The notes below the pieces were generated by a model. That model was not told the origin of the DNA, did no database searches, and saw only the letters and a list, made by a program, of their open reading frames with translations. Both the position numbers and the translations under genes were made by a program. Below, piece by piece: positions 7,948-15,946 of a stretch of DNA of 18,388 nucleotides (position 1 is the first letter of the stretch; the number at the start of each line of letters is the position of its first letter). Source of the DNA: Rhodobacteraceae bacterium UBA7436 (GTDB taxonomy: Bacteria > Pseudomonadota > Alphaproteobacteria > Rhodobacterales > Rhodobacteraceae); NCBI GenBank assembly GCA_002478745.1, contig DLQI01000135.1:1-18388 (forward strand), given 5' to 3'.

Positions 7948-8988
7948 TCAGTTGGAGTGACGCCAATCAACCCATCGCCCGTGAAAATCAACACGACCCA
8001 AGTGTAACGTCGAGTCGCCGGGCCACAAATGCAACGTCAGAGCTGCTCCAACGCCACCAGTGGCGTCTCCATCGTTCTCCATTGATAACCACGCCAAAGG
8101 CGTTTCAGCCGTCGCACGCGCCCCTGCTTGTTCAATCAGCTCAAGGCCACGTGCTTGGGATGAGTTCGGAAAATACTGCCATGCAACGGTATTCTGGATC
8201 AGATGCAAATGCCCTTTACGTGGATTTGCCAACCGCGTTTCCAACCAATCAATTGCATCACCCTTTTCAACCTCGACATTTATGGTGGCCGCCGCAGCTT
8301 TGGTCAGGGTCAATCGGTAGGGTTGATCCGCCCACAAATATGAGGTGAGGCGCAACAGGTCAGGCGCAAGGCGCGGGTTCAGTGGATTAAGGTCTACACC
8401 CGCCCTTTCAGCAATATTGATCGAATTGGAGGGGGGAAGGGACCCTGTCCAATCGGGGCTCAAAGTTAACGCAGGCGTCTGTGGGCCAGTGATCTGTCCC
8501 GCAATGTCCAAGGCATAATGATCCCACATCAGGTTCAGGCCCGCACTTGCCCCGAGTTCTGACAATACGATTGGGCGCTGGAAATGTTCGAGCGCAACCT
8601 GTGCACCAGCGATTAGCGCGGCAGAGCGACGAACCTCATTGGTTTGTGGGGGGCTTTGGGTCCATTCAAGCATGAAATCTTCATGTGCGACAAGGGCATG
8701 TGAAACCGCAACTTCTAGGGCGCTATGGTTAAACGTGTTTGGTGGGTACGCGGCAATCAACGCGTCCGATTGACCTGTGGGAACCAAAGCATGAAGCCCA
8801 CCGGCAATACGCAATGGTAACGAATGGCCAACGGGACCGATGTCGCCTGTATAGGCAGCCATCGCTTTGCCTAATTTGGTGTCCGATTGCCAGTTCTCTG
8901 AAAGTATGCGCAGCAATTGACCCATGAATGGGGAGTCTAGCCGTTCACATGAAACAGCTTGATCTTCAAAGGCTGCGCGTAAGGTCAT
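7948..8988 (-). CDS. DUF2332 family protein, possibly SAM-dependent methyltransferase-like
   Basis: The 346-residue protein resembles the DUF2332 family. A glycine-containing motif, VLSELGASAGLNL (about 141-153), looks like the nucleotide-binding loop of a Rossmann-type methyltransferase, and conserved-looking segments GVDLNPLNP and NTVAWQYFP follow. No substrate is known. Its ATG overlaps the pth stop as ATGA (8985-8988), so translation is coupled to pth. The methyltransferase idea is inference from one motif. Confidence 0.82.
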   Translation of the reverse strand: MTLRAAFEDQAVSCERLDSPFMGQLLRILSENWQSDTKLGKAMAAYTGDIGPVGHSLPLRIAGGLHALVPTGQSDALIAAYPPNTFNHSALEVAVSHALVAHEDFMLEWTQSPPQTNEVRRSAALIAGAQVALEHFQRPIVLSELGASAGLNLMWDHYALDIAGQITGPQTPALTLSPDWTGSLPPSNSINIAERAGVDLNPLNPRLAPDLLRLTSYLWADQPYRLTLTKAAAATINVEVEKGDAIDWLETRLANPRKGHLHLIQNTVAWQYFPNSSQARGLELIEQAGARATAETPLAWLSMENDGDATGGVGAALTLHLWPGDSTLHLGRVDFHGRWVDWRHSN

Positions 8989-9683
8989 TTAAAGCGATCC
9001 ATCAGCTTTTGCATCGCGGATCTGCTGTCAGTGTCTGGCGCAGGTTCGACAGGTTTCTTTTTCGGTCGCTCTGTCACAACCTTTTCTGGCGGACGTTTGC
9101 CTGTACTTGGACGGGGCGGTGCAACGCGAAGGGCAACCGCATTCATAAACTTGGGTGGATCACCCGCGGCCAAAGATGGGGCTCCATCTGCGCAACCGCG
9201 CAGCACGTCATCCAACCAATCTTGTTCTGCTTTGGCAAAATCACTTAGCACAAAACCCGCAACACGATCTTTATGACCAGGATGACCAACGCCCATTCGA
9301 ATACGACCGTAATCTGCGCCAATATGGGCATGGATTGACCGCAGGCCATTGTGCCCTGCATGACCACCAGACATCTTGAAACGGATTTTTCCGGGGGCAA
9401 GATCCAGTTCATCATGGAAAACGACAACATCTTCAGCGTCAATTTTGTGAAACTTCATCGCGGCCGCAACAGATTGACCAGAATTGTTCATGAAGGTTTC
9501 GGGCTTTAGCAAAACCGTGCGATCAGACCCGAACCTGCCTTCTGTTACCAGACCTTGGAACTTTTGTTTCCATGGGCCAAATCCGTGATCTGAGGCAATC
9601 ATATCGAGGGCCATAAACCCAATATTGTGGCGGTTACAGGCGTATTTCGCGCCGGGGTTTCCCAATCCAACAATCAACTTCAT
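8985..9683 (-). CDS. pth: Peptidyl-tRNA hydrolase
   Basis: Pth releases tRNA from peptidyl-tRNAs that drop off the ribosome, and is essential in most bacteria. Key residues are present: Asn9 and His19 (catalytic) in LGNPGAKYACNRHN, the FMNNSG segment at about 64-69, Asp91 in VFHDELDL, and Asn112 in GGHAGHNG. The 232-residue length exceeds the roughly 190 residues of E. coli Pth because of a Pro/Lys-rich C-terminal tail (about 188-232), seen in other alphaproteobacteria. GAGGGA shortly before the ATG gives a good ribosome binding site. It lies downstream of rplY, separated by a terminator, and overlaps DUF2332 by four bases. Confidence 0.97.
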   Translation of the reverse strand: MKLIVGLGNPGAKYACNRHNIGFMALDMIASDHGFGPWKQKFQGLVTEGRFGSDRTVLLKPETFMNNSGQSVAAAMKFHKIDAEDVVVFHDELDLAPGKIRFKMSGGHAGHNGLRSIHAHIGADYGRIRMGVGHPGHKDRVAGFVLSDFAKAEQDWLDDVLRGCADGAPSLAAGDPPKFMNAVALRVAPPRPSTGKRPPEKVVTERPKKKPVEPAPDTDSRSAMQKLMDRFK

Positions 9684-9775
9684 GGCGTTCCCTCAATTCA
9701 TACCTGTCTTTGTGGCAGACTAGCACAGGCAACAACCAGACCTCCACCACAGCGCCTACATCTTTTGATGAAACG

Positions 9776-9804
9776 AAAAACGGGGCCCCAAAAAGGAGCC
9801 CCGT
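9776..9804 (-). terminator. Rho-independent terminator of rplY
   Basis: Read on the minus strand, ACGGGGCTCC (9804-9795) pairs with GGGGCCCCGT (9789-9780) with one G-T wobble, a five-T loop, and a T run at 9780-9776. It separates rplY from pth, so pth is likely to have its own promoter or be read through at reduced level. Confidence 0.88.
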
Positions 9805-9834
9805 TTCATTACCTCAAACTCTTGCGAGTTGGGT

Positions 9835-10467
9835 TTAGCTTTCTGCAGGTGCTTCCGCTTCAGCTTCTGCTTCATCGTCGTCACCAGCAGAGCGAAGGCT
9901 CGATGGTGCGGAGATGTTGCCAACAACAAAGTCACGGTCGATCGTGGCTTTTGCGCCTTCTGGCAATTTGATGGATGAGATGGTGATGGTGTCGCCAACT
10001 TCCAAACCAGTCAAATCAACAGTCAACGCATCAGGGATATCGCCAGCAAGAACGTTTAGTTCAATTTCTGGACGCACAACGGACAATAGGCCACCGCGCT
10101 TGATACCTGGGCATTCGTCTTCGTTGATGAACTCAACTGGGATGAACAGGTTGATTGTTGTAGTGCGCTTTAGGCGCATGAAGTCGACGTGTGTTGGCAA
10201 GTCTTTAACAACATGGCGCTGAACGTCGCGGCAGATAACGCGAACGTCGTCTTGGCCTTCAACTTTCAGGTTGAAAAGCGTGGACTTAAAGCGGCCAGCT
10301 TTCAACATTTTCAGCAATTTGTTGAATGGGATGTTGATCGGTTGTGGATCAACGTCGCCACCAAACACAATGCCCGGTACCATGCCATCGCGGCGTGCCT
10401 GACGAGCGGCGCCCTTGCCTGTCCCCGTACGTGCTAGAACTTCAAGATCAGGGATCTCTCCAGCCAT
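9835..10467 (-). CDS. rplY: 50S ribosomal protein L25/general stress protein Ctc
   Basis: L25 binds 5S rRNA in the large subunit. The 210-residue product is of the long Ctc/TL5 type: an N-terminal L25 domain (about 5-95, with GKGAARQARR and PGIVFGG), a C-terminal beta domain (about 100-190, with DLTGLEVGDTI), and a short acidic Ala/Glu-rich tail (about 193-210). The start has GGAG seven bases upstream. The rplY-pth neighbourhood is common in alphaproteobacteria. It is transcribed divergently from the MFS gene across about 150 bases and has its own terminator. Confidence 0.97.
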   Translation of the reverse strand: MAGEIPDLEVLARTGTGKGAARQARRDGMVPGIVFGGDVDPQPINIPFNKLLKMLKAGRFKSTLFNLKVEGQDDVRVICRDVQRHVVKDLPTHVDFMRLKRTTTINLFIPVEFINEDECPGIKRGGLLSVVRPEIELNVLAGDIPDALTVDLTGLEVGDTITISSIKLPEGAKATIDRDFVVGNISAPSSLRSAGDDDEAEAEAEAPAES

Positions 10468-10555
10468 AATAATTCTCCAATGTTTTAAGGGCAGGACGCC
10501 TCCAAGGCTGTCGTCCCGCGTGAAGTGGCGCGTATAGACCGGATTCGCATCTGAG

Positions 10556-10567
10556 AAAAGCGCTTTT
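10556..10567. promoter_or_regulatory. Perfect 12-base palindrome in the rplY/MFS divergent intergenic region
   Basis: AAAAGCGCTTTT lies 88 bases from the rplY start and 50 from the MFS start. A symmetric site between divergent genes could be an operator, but no matching copy elsewhere in the window was noted and chance is a fair explanation. Confidence 0.25.
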
Positions 10568-10617
10568 TAACTGCGCTGTCACTTGTGGTGGGGCATGCTC
10601 TCTGGCACCACTCGGAT

Positions 10618-11787
10618 ATGGGTATATTGAACGATCTTTATCTATCACGCAAACCGCTTGCAGGCTTCACTGTGATCGGCATGGCATGGGCGGCATATTT
10701 CGCGCAAATGCCTGTTCTTAAAGCAGGTTTAAGCGTTTCAGACGCGACTTATGGCTTGATCGTTTTGGTGTCGTCACTTGGTGCGGTTGCCGCAATGTTT
10801 CTTGCGCCACTCACCCAGCGTCTGGCTGGATCGTTCGCTTTGGTTTTCGCAGCCCTCGCAATTGCGGCGGGTTTCATGTGGGTTGGGGTCGCGTCTAATG
10901 CGATCACCTTTATGATCGCTCTTGCGATTGCTTCTGCAGGATCCGGGATCATCGACGTTTTGGCGAATGCCCGCATCGCTGGAATTGAAGCGCATCACAA
11001 GCGGCCATTGATGAACCTCAACCATGCGGCTTACTCGTTTTGTTATGCTGGTGGTGCGCTGTTAACAGGTCTTGCACGCGAATCCAGTTGGACACCGATC
11101 CAGGTATTTTCGGTACTGACCATCGCGATCGTTGGGCTGGGGTTTGTGATGTATGGGCCTGACCTTTATCAAGAGGAGGACGCGGAAACCTCCAGCTCTG
11201 GAAACCTACCTGTTGGATTGATCTGGGGTATTGGGTTGATCGTATTCATTGCCTTTTTGGCGGAATCCTCCACAGAGGGGTGGTCTGCGCTGCACATCGA
11301 ACGCACCCTTGGTGGCGGTGCTGGAGAAGGCGCGCTTGGACCTGCATTCCTTGGACTGACAATGGGAATAGGAAGGCTTGGTGGGTACGTCTTAACGCGA
11401 TACCTTTCCGACATGGTCTTGATTGCACTGGCCTGTTTACTGTCGGCTATCGGCATTGGAGTTGCAGCTGGGGCTGGAACCGTTGGGGCGGCTTATATAG
11501 GTTTCGCACTGGGTGGACTGGGCATGTCTGTTGTCGCACCCACCGCATTGGCGTTGATCGGACGGGTTGTGCCACGCAAGCTGCGCACATTGGCGATCAG
11601 TCGGGTAACCGTGATCGGCTATTGCGCATTTTTCATGGGGCCTTCTTTGATGGGCTTTGTATCCCAAGGGTTTGGGTTGGCCGCATCATTCTTTACAGTC
11701 GCAGTGCTATTGGCGGTCGTGACTGCGATCTTGATTCCGATGCTATCAATTAAGCTGCGCACCCCAAGTAAAGATGCCGCGCCTTAG
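10618..11787 (+). CDS. Major facilitator superfamily transporter
   Basis: The product is 389 residues, hydrophobic throughout with about 12 membrane segments and no soluble domain, which fits an MFS transporter of the inner membrane; the substrate is unknown. It starts MGILNDLYLSRKPLAGF; a GTG at 10585 is an upstream alternative in frame, but homologues typically begin near the MG(I)L...LSRKP segment. No strong Shine-Dalgarno sequence precedes either start, so the choice is uncertain. A charged cytoplasmic loop lies at about residues 184-197 (QEEDAETSSS), between the two six-helix halves. Its stop overlaps the stop of the converging sulfotransferase gene. Confidence 0.88.
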   Translation: MGILNDLYLSRKPLAGFTVIGMAWAAYFAQMPVLKAGLSVSDATYGLIVLVSSLGAVAAMFLAPLTQRLAGSFALVFAALAIAAGFMWVGVASNAITFMIALAIASAGSGIIDVLANARIAGIEAHHKRPLMNLNHAAYSFCYAGGALLTGLARESSWTPIQVFSVLTIAIVGLGFVMYGPDLYQEEDAETSSSGNLPVGLIWGIGLIVFIAFLAESSTEGWSALHIERTLGGGAGEGALGPAFLGLTMGIGRLGGYVLTRYLSDMVLIALACLLSAIGIGVAAGAGTVGAAYIGFALGGLGMSVVAPTALALIGRVVPRKLRTLAISRVTVIGYCAFFMGPSLMGFVSQGFGLAASFFTVAVLLAVVTAILIPMLSIKLRTPSKDAAP

Positions 11788-12404
11788 ACGCGGGGGTTGT
11801 GCAAATAGCCATTGGAAGCCATCAGCCTGTCGTATAGTGCGAATTCATGCTCACGAGCAGCGCGTAAAAACACCTCAACGTCAGGCGACAAAGTTGTGTC
11901 GGCATCTTCAGAGACGTTCTTTTGTTTGAAAACAAACTCCTCACCAAAATGCTCTGACAGGAACCTGTGCAACAACTCCATCTTTTCATACGCAAACAAA
12001 TGCGAGACCAGCAATTTTCTACGATTGGATGTGAGGAAGTTAAGTTGACTGCCAATTGCTGCAAACGCTGGTGGTTCATCTTCAATCACTGCTAAGACAA
12101 ATTCGTCAAAGCTGATGCCAACCGTACTGCGTTCTGGATAGGCCTCATCCACGTTTTTGCGATACCGGTACCAGCTGGCTATCTGATCAATGGGATCGCG
12201 CATAACCGCAAACGGCTTTGGGTTCATGTCATAAGCGTTTCTTAGAAACGGGCTGATCTTTGTACGAAACCGCAATGCTGTTGTGTGCTTGCGTTGCTTT
12301 GCAAAAATGACATCGGCTTTAGGGCGCAAAGCCATTTCAATAGCTGTCGTGCCCGTTTTTGGAACGGCCAAGAAGACAAGGTTTTGTTCTGAGAAGACTA
12401 ACAT
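11784..12404 (-). CDS. Sulfotransferase family protein
   Basis: The 206-residue protein has the two PAPS-binding signatures of sulfotransferases: the 5'-phosphosulfate loop VPKTGTTAIEMAL (about 14-26) and the 3'-phosphate motif VMRDPIDQIASWYR (about 67-80, with Arg69). The family moves sulfate from PAPS to a hydroxyl or amine; the acceptor here cannot be told. The size is at the small end for the family. It lies 44 bases downstream of the lactate dehydrogenase gene on the same strand and may be co-transcribed with it. No well-spaced ribosome binding site is seen, suggesting modest or coupled translation. The final codons overlap those of the converging MFS gene by four bases. Confidence 0.85.
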   Translation of the reverse strand: MLVFSEQNLVFLAVPKTGTTAIEMALRPKADVIFAKQRKHTTALRFRTKISPFLRNAYDMNPKPFAVMRDPIDQIASWYRYRKNVDEAYPERSTVGISFDEFVLAVIEDEPPAFAAIGSQLNFLTSNRRKLLVSHLFAYEKMELLHRFLSEHFGEEFVFKQKNVSEDADTTLSPDVEVFLRAAREHEFALYDRLMASNGYLHNPRV

Positions 12405-12448
12405 GAGACGGTGTTTACATCGACCTTTCAGGCGTTTCTAGCCCCAAC

Positions 12449-13615
12449 TTATTCCTGCCAGCGACCCTCAAAGTCTTCGGGAATAAGCAGGTTGTGACGC
12501 CCTAAATCTTCGACATTGGTTTCACCACACAACGCCATTGTTGTATCGAGTTCGCGGTGAATGATGTTGAGGGCAGATGTAACCCCGGCTTCGCCCATCG
12601 CGCCAAGTCCGTAGATATAGGCGCGCCCGATATAAGTGCCCTTAGCCCCCATCGCCATCGCCTTAAGGACATCTTGACCAGAGCGAATACCACTGTCCAA
12701 ATGGACATCAATCTTGTCGCCAACAGCTTCCAGAATGGAAGGCAGGGCGCGAATGGAAGATAAGGCACCGTCCAATTGGCGCCCCCCGTGGTTGGATACG
12801 ATAATCGCATCCGCGCCAACCTTTAGGGCCATCTTGGCGTCTTCTGCATCCAAGATACCTTTTAGGATAACCTTGCCACCCCATTGTTCTTTAAGCTTTG
12901 CAATCTTGTCCCAATCCAAACTTGGATCAAATTGCTCTGCGGTCCATGACCCAAGGCTTGAGGTGTCGCTGATGCCCTTAACGTGACCCACGATATTGCC
13001 AAATTCGCGGCGTTTGGCACCCAACATTCCGATGCCCCATGACCATTTGGTGGCAAGGTTTGCCATGGTCTTAAGGGTCAATTTCGGTGGGGCACTTAGA
13101 CCATTTTTCAAATCTTTATGGCGTTGGCCAAGAATTTGAAGATCAAGGGTTATGACCAAAGCGGATACATTCGCATCCTTTGCGCGTTGGATCAGGCGGC
13201 TGATGTAGTCATTGTCGCGCATTGTATAAAGCTGAAACCAAAACGGTTTTGTCGTGGCGGCGGCGACATCCTCGATCGAATTGATCGACATCGTGCTCAA
13301 GGTATAAGGAACGCCAAAGGCTTCGGCGGCGCGGGCTGCTTTGATTTCGCCGTCCGCATGTTGCATGCCTGTTAGCCCAACAGGAGCCAATGCGACAGGC
13401 ATAGCCACGTCTTGACCGATCATCTGGGTCGCAGTGCTGCGTCCCGTCATATCAACGGCTACGCGCTGGCGCAGGCGGATTTGATCAAAATCAGTGGTGT
13501 TTTCCCGAAAGGTCTGCTCGGTCCAACTGCCTGATTCAGCATAATCATAAAACATCCGTGGGACACGGCGTTCGTGTAGACGTTGGAGATCTTTGATGTT
13601 GGTAATGACCGGCAT
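12449..13615 (-). CDS. lldD: FMN-dependent alpha-hydroxy-acid dehydrogenase, probably L-lactate dehydrogenase
   Basis: The enzyme oxidises an L-2-hydroxy acid (lactate to pyruvate) at the membrane or in the cytoplasm, passing electrons to the respiratory chain. The 388-residue TIM-barrel protein shows the family signature SNHGGRQLDG with catalytic His276 and Arg279, the FMN/substrate-contacting tyrosines in FYDYAESGS (about 22-30), ALAPVGLTGMQHADGE (about 75-90), LKGILDAEDA with Lys252, and the FMN-phosphate region DSGIRSGQDVLKA. All key residues are present. GGTGG precedes the start. It lies 94 bases downstream of trpA on the same strand. Other members of the family (glycolate oxidase, mandelate dehydrogenase) remain possible; no lactate permease lies beside it. 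Confidence 0.87.
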   Translation of the reverse strand: MPVITNIKDLQRLHERRVPRMFYDYAESGSWTEQTFRENTTDFDQIRLRQRVAVDMTGRSTATQMIGQDVAMPVALAPVGLTGMQHADGEIKAARAAEAFGVPYTLSTMSINSIEDVAAATTKPFWFQLYTMRDNDYISRLIQRAKDANVSALVITLDLQILGQRHKDLKNGLSAPPKLTLKTMANLATKWSWGIGMLGAKRREFGNIVGHVKGISDTSSLGSWTAEQFDPSLDWDKIAKLKEQWGGKVILKGILDAEDAKMALKVGADAIIVSNHGGRQLDGALSSIRALPSILEAVGDKIDVHLDSGIRSGQDVLKAMAMGAKGTYIGRAYIYGLGAMGEAGVTSALNIIHRELDTTMALCGETNVEDLGRHNLLIPEDFEGRWQE

Positions 13616-13709
13616 GTTCCACCCTCAGCGTTGCATTCCCTTTTGGTAGCAACTGCTGAGCGGGCTCGCAACTTTGATTTACGGCTTTGGGAGATTGGCC
13701 GCTGTCGGT

Positions 13710-14501
13710 TTAGGCGCGGTGCGCACCGTCTGACAGTGTTTTCACAAAGGCAAGAACATCAGCAACGCTTTCGCCCGCACCGATTTTGCTCACAATTGCA
13801 CTGCCCACAACCGTACCATCGGCAACTGCGGCAATTGCCTCGGCTTTTTCTGGGGTGTTTACACCAAAGCCAACAATTACAGGCAGGCCAGACGCTTCTT
13901 GGATGCGCGCAACCTCGGGGCCAACATTGGTCGCTTCAGCTTCCGCCGCGCCCGTGATGCCGTTGATCGAAACGTAATACACGAAACCAGAGGTATTCTG
14001 CAAAACGCGAGGTAGGCGTTTGGCATCCGTTGTTGGTGTTGCAAGGCGGATAAAGTTCAATCCAGCCGCTTGGGCAGGGATGCACAATTCCGTGTCTTCT
14101 TCTGGTGGCAGATCCACAACGATCAATCCGTCAATCCCAGATTCTTTAGCATCGACTAGGAATTTGTCGACGCCGCGGCTGTAGATCGGGTTGTAATACC
14201 CCATCAAAACGATTGGCGTCGTGTCATCGGTTTCGCGAAACTTGGCAGCCAACTCAAGGGTGCGCGTCAGGGTCATGCCGACCTCTAGCGCACGCTGTCC
14301 GGCCAACTGAATGGTCGGGCCATCGGCCATTGGATCGGTGAACGGCAAACCAAGTTCGATAATATCAACACCAGCAGCGGGCAAACCCTTCACGATCTCA
14401 AGAGATGTGTCAAAGTCAGGATCCCCAGCCATCACATAAGACACAAACGCCTTCTTGTTGGCGGCTTTCAGTTCAGCGAATTTTGCGTCGATACGTGTCA
14501 T
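13710..14501 (-). CDS. trpA: Tryptophan synthase alpha chain
   Basis: TrpA cleaves indole-3-glycerol phosphate to indole, which is channelled to TrpB. The 263-residue TIM barrel has the catalytic Glu49 and Asp60 in the segment IIELGLPFTDPMADGP, at the same numbers as in the enterobacterial enzyme, and the phosphate-binding VIVGFGVNTPE and GTVVGSAIV near the C-terminus. ATG 14501 is preferred over an open extension to 14540 because AAAGG is well placed before it and the family homology (MTRIDAKFAEL) begins there. It is divergent from ychF and heads a possible trpA-lldD-sulfotransferase transcript. trpF and trpB are on the opposite strand 6.3 kb away. Confidence 0.97.
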   Translation of the reverse strand: MTRIDAKFAELKAANKKAFVSYVMAGDPDFDTSLEIVKGLPAAGVDIIELGLPFTDPMADGPTIQLAGQRALEVGMTLTRTLELAAKFRETDDTTPIVLMGYYNPIYSRGVDKFLVDAKESGIDGLIVVDLPPEEDTELCIPAQAAGLNFIRLATPTTDAKRLPRVLQNTSGFVYYVSINGITGAAEAEATNVGPEVARIQEASGLPVIVGFGVNTPEKAEAIAAVADGTVVGSAIVSKIGAGESVADVLAFVKTLSDGAHRA

Positions 14502-14512
14502 GTTATGGCCTT

Positions 14513-14534
14513 TTGCAGATTGGTCCGTCTGCAA
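14513..14534. promoter_or_regulatory. Inverted repeat just upstream of the trpA ribosome binding site
   Basis: TTGCAGA (14513-14519) and TCTGCAA (14528-14534) are perfect 7-base arms with an 8-base spacer, 12 to 33 bases before the trpA start. It could be an operator or an mRNA hairpin near the Shine-Dalgarno sequence. Chance cannot be excluded. Confidence 0.35.
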
Positions 14535-14694
14535 TGCCAATTCTGGGACAAGAAATCAATCGCAATAGCGCGGCCAACTGCACAGGGCAGCGACTGTGTA
14601 TATCAACATGCATTTCCACCACGAAGCTTGCACCGCGTTGATAGGGGCACTAGAAGCGGCGAAAACCAGTATATGCAACGCGCAGGAGAACATC

Positions 14695-15792
14695 ATGGGT
14701 TTCAAAATGGGCATCGTCGGCTTGCCAAACGTGGGCAAATCCACGCTTTTCAACGCTTTGACAAAAACCGCCGCTGCACAGGCTGCGAACTTTCCGTTCT
14801 GCACCATTGAACCCAACGTAGGTGAAGTGGGCGTCCCTGATGCGCGTCTTGATAAATTGGCTGCAATCGCCAGTTCTAAAACGATTATTCCAACACGCAT
14901 GACCTTTGTGGACATCGCGGGCTTGGTCAAAGGCGCGTCAAAAGGCGAGGGCCTTGGCAACCAATTCCTTGCAAACATTCGCGAAGTTGACGCCATCGCC
15001 CACGTTCTGCGCTGCTTTGAAGACGGCGATGTGACCCATGTTGAGGGGCGCATTGATCCAGTTTCAGACGCCGAAACGATTGAAACCGAGCTGATGCTGG
15101 CCGATATCGAATCCCTTGAGAAGCGTTTGCAAAACATGGGCCGCAAGGTCCGTGGCGGTGACAAGGACGCAGTGGATCAAGAACGCCTGATGAAAATGGC
15201 ACTAGAAGCATTGGAAGATGGCAAACCTGCCCGCGTTCTAGAAATCGACGAAGACGACGCAAAACAATGGAAGATGCTGCAACTGCTGACCTCCAAACCT
15301 GTGCTTTATGTTTGTAACGTGGGTGAGGCTGAAGCGTCTGAAGGAAATGGCCACTCGGCTGCAGTGGCCACAATGGCCGCGGCCCAAGGGAACAGCACTG
15401 TCATCATCTCTGCTCAGATCGAGGAAGAGATCAGCAAGCTAGAGCCAGAAGAAGCCACCATGTTCCTTGAGGAAATGGGACTAAACGAATCTGGCCAAGA
15501 TCGCCTAATCCGGGCAGGCTACGCACTGCTGCACCTTGAAACCTACTTTACCGTAGGGCCAAAAGAAGCCCGCGCATGGACGATACCCGAAGGGACAACC
15601 GCACCAAAAGCCGCTGGCGTGATCCACGGTGACTTTGAAAAAGGGTTCATCCGCGCCGAAACCATCGCCTATGATGACTTCGTGACCTTGGGCGGTGAAC
15701 AACCGTCCAAAGAAGCTGGCAAAATGCGGGCCGAGGGCAAAACATACATCGTCAAAGACGGCGACGTGCTGCACTTCTTGTTTAATAATTAA
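14695..15792 (+). CDS. ychF: Redox-regulated ATPase YchF (OLA1 family)
   Basis: YchF is a conserved Obg-class P-loop NTPase associated with the ribosome and stress responses; the family prefers ATP to GTP. The 365-residue product has Walker A GLPNVGKST (about 9-17), DIAG at about 73-76, and NVGE at about 208-211 in place of the GTP-specifying NKxD motif, which fits ATP use. A helical insert (about 130-195) and a C-terminal TGS domain (about 280-364) complete the family layout. ATG 14695 is chosen because AGGAGA at 14684-14689 is ideally spaced and the family N-terminus MGFKMGIVG begins there; the frame is open further upstream to 14596. It is divergent from trpA. Confidence 0.97.
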   Translation: MGFKMGIVGLPNVGKSTLFNALTKTAAAQAANFPFCTIEPNVGEVGVPDARLDKLAAIASSKTIIPTRMTFVDIAGLVKGASKGEGLGNQFLANIREVDAIAHVLRCFEDGDVTHVEGRIDPVSDAETIETELMLADIESLEKRLQNMGRKVRGGDKDAVDQERLMKMALEALEDGKPARVLEIDEDDAKQWKMLQLLTSKPVLYVCNVGEAEASEGNGHSAAVATMAAAQGNSTVIISAQIEEEISKLEPEEATMFLEEMGLNESGQDRLIRAGYALLHLETYFTVGPKEARAWTIPEGTTAPKAAGVIHGDFEKGFIRAETIAYDDFVTLGGEQPSKEAGKMRAEGKTYIVKDGDVLHFLFNN

Positions 15793-15796
15793 GCAA

Positions 15797-15946
15797 TCAG
15801 GTGATCGCGGCCCGACGGGCTGAGATCATGTCACTTTGCCCTTCCAGCACGGCTAAATAATAGCTGGCTCCGGTTTTCTCGAATTCCGGATGCGCAGAAT
15901 CCGCATATCCCTGCGCCCCGTCCAAATGTATCGACAAACCGTTCAT
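15797..15946 (-). CDS. Possible small protein or C-terminal gene remnant, unrecognised
   Basis: On the minus strand an open frame of 49 codons runs from ATG 15946 to TGA 15797-15799, ending four bases from the ychF stop; it stays open without a start to 15979. The product looks protein-like (segments such as AHPEFEKTGASYYLAVLEGQ), with no low-complexity run, but I do not recognise a family. No Shine-Dalgarno sequence is seen before the ATG. Its codons are the exact reverse complement, in register, of the plus-strand frame that leads into the oxygenase pseudogene, so one of the two readings over 15890-15946 must be a shadow. It may be the tail of a gene cut by rearrangement. Confidence 0.3.
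   Translation of the reverse strand: MNGLSIHLDGAQGYADSAHPEFEKTGASYYLAVLEGQSDMISARRAAIT
15802..15828. other. Imperfect hairpin after ychF
   Basis: TGATC (15802-15806) pairs with GATCA (15824-15828) and the inner CCC/GGG region around a GAC loop adds more pairs. There is no T run, so it is not a convincing intrinsic terminator, but it is the only structure seen at the end of ychF. Confidence 0.3.

Noticed and set aside
7854..7994. Longer start of the DUF2237 protein, overlapping DUF2332
   Set aside because: The extension overlaps another gene in a different frame, and family homology and a ribosome binding site begin at 7853.
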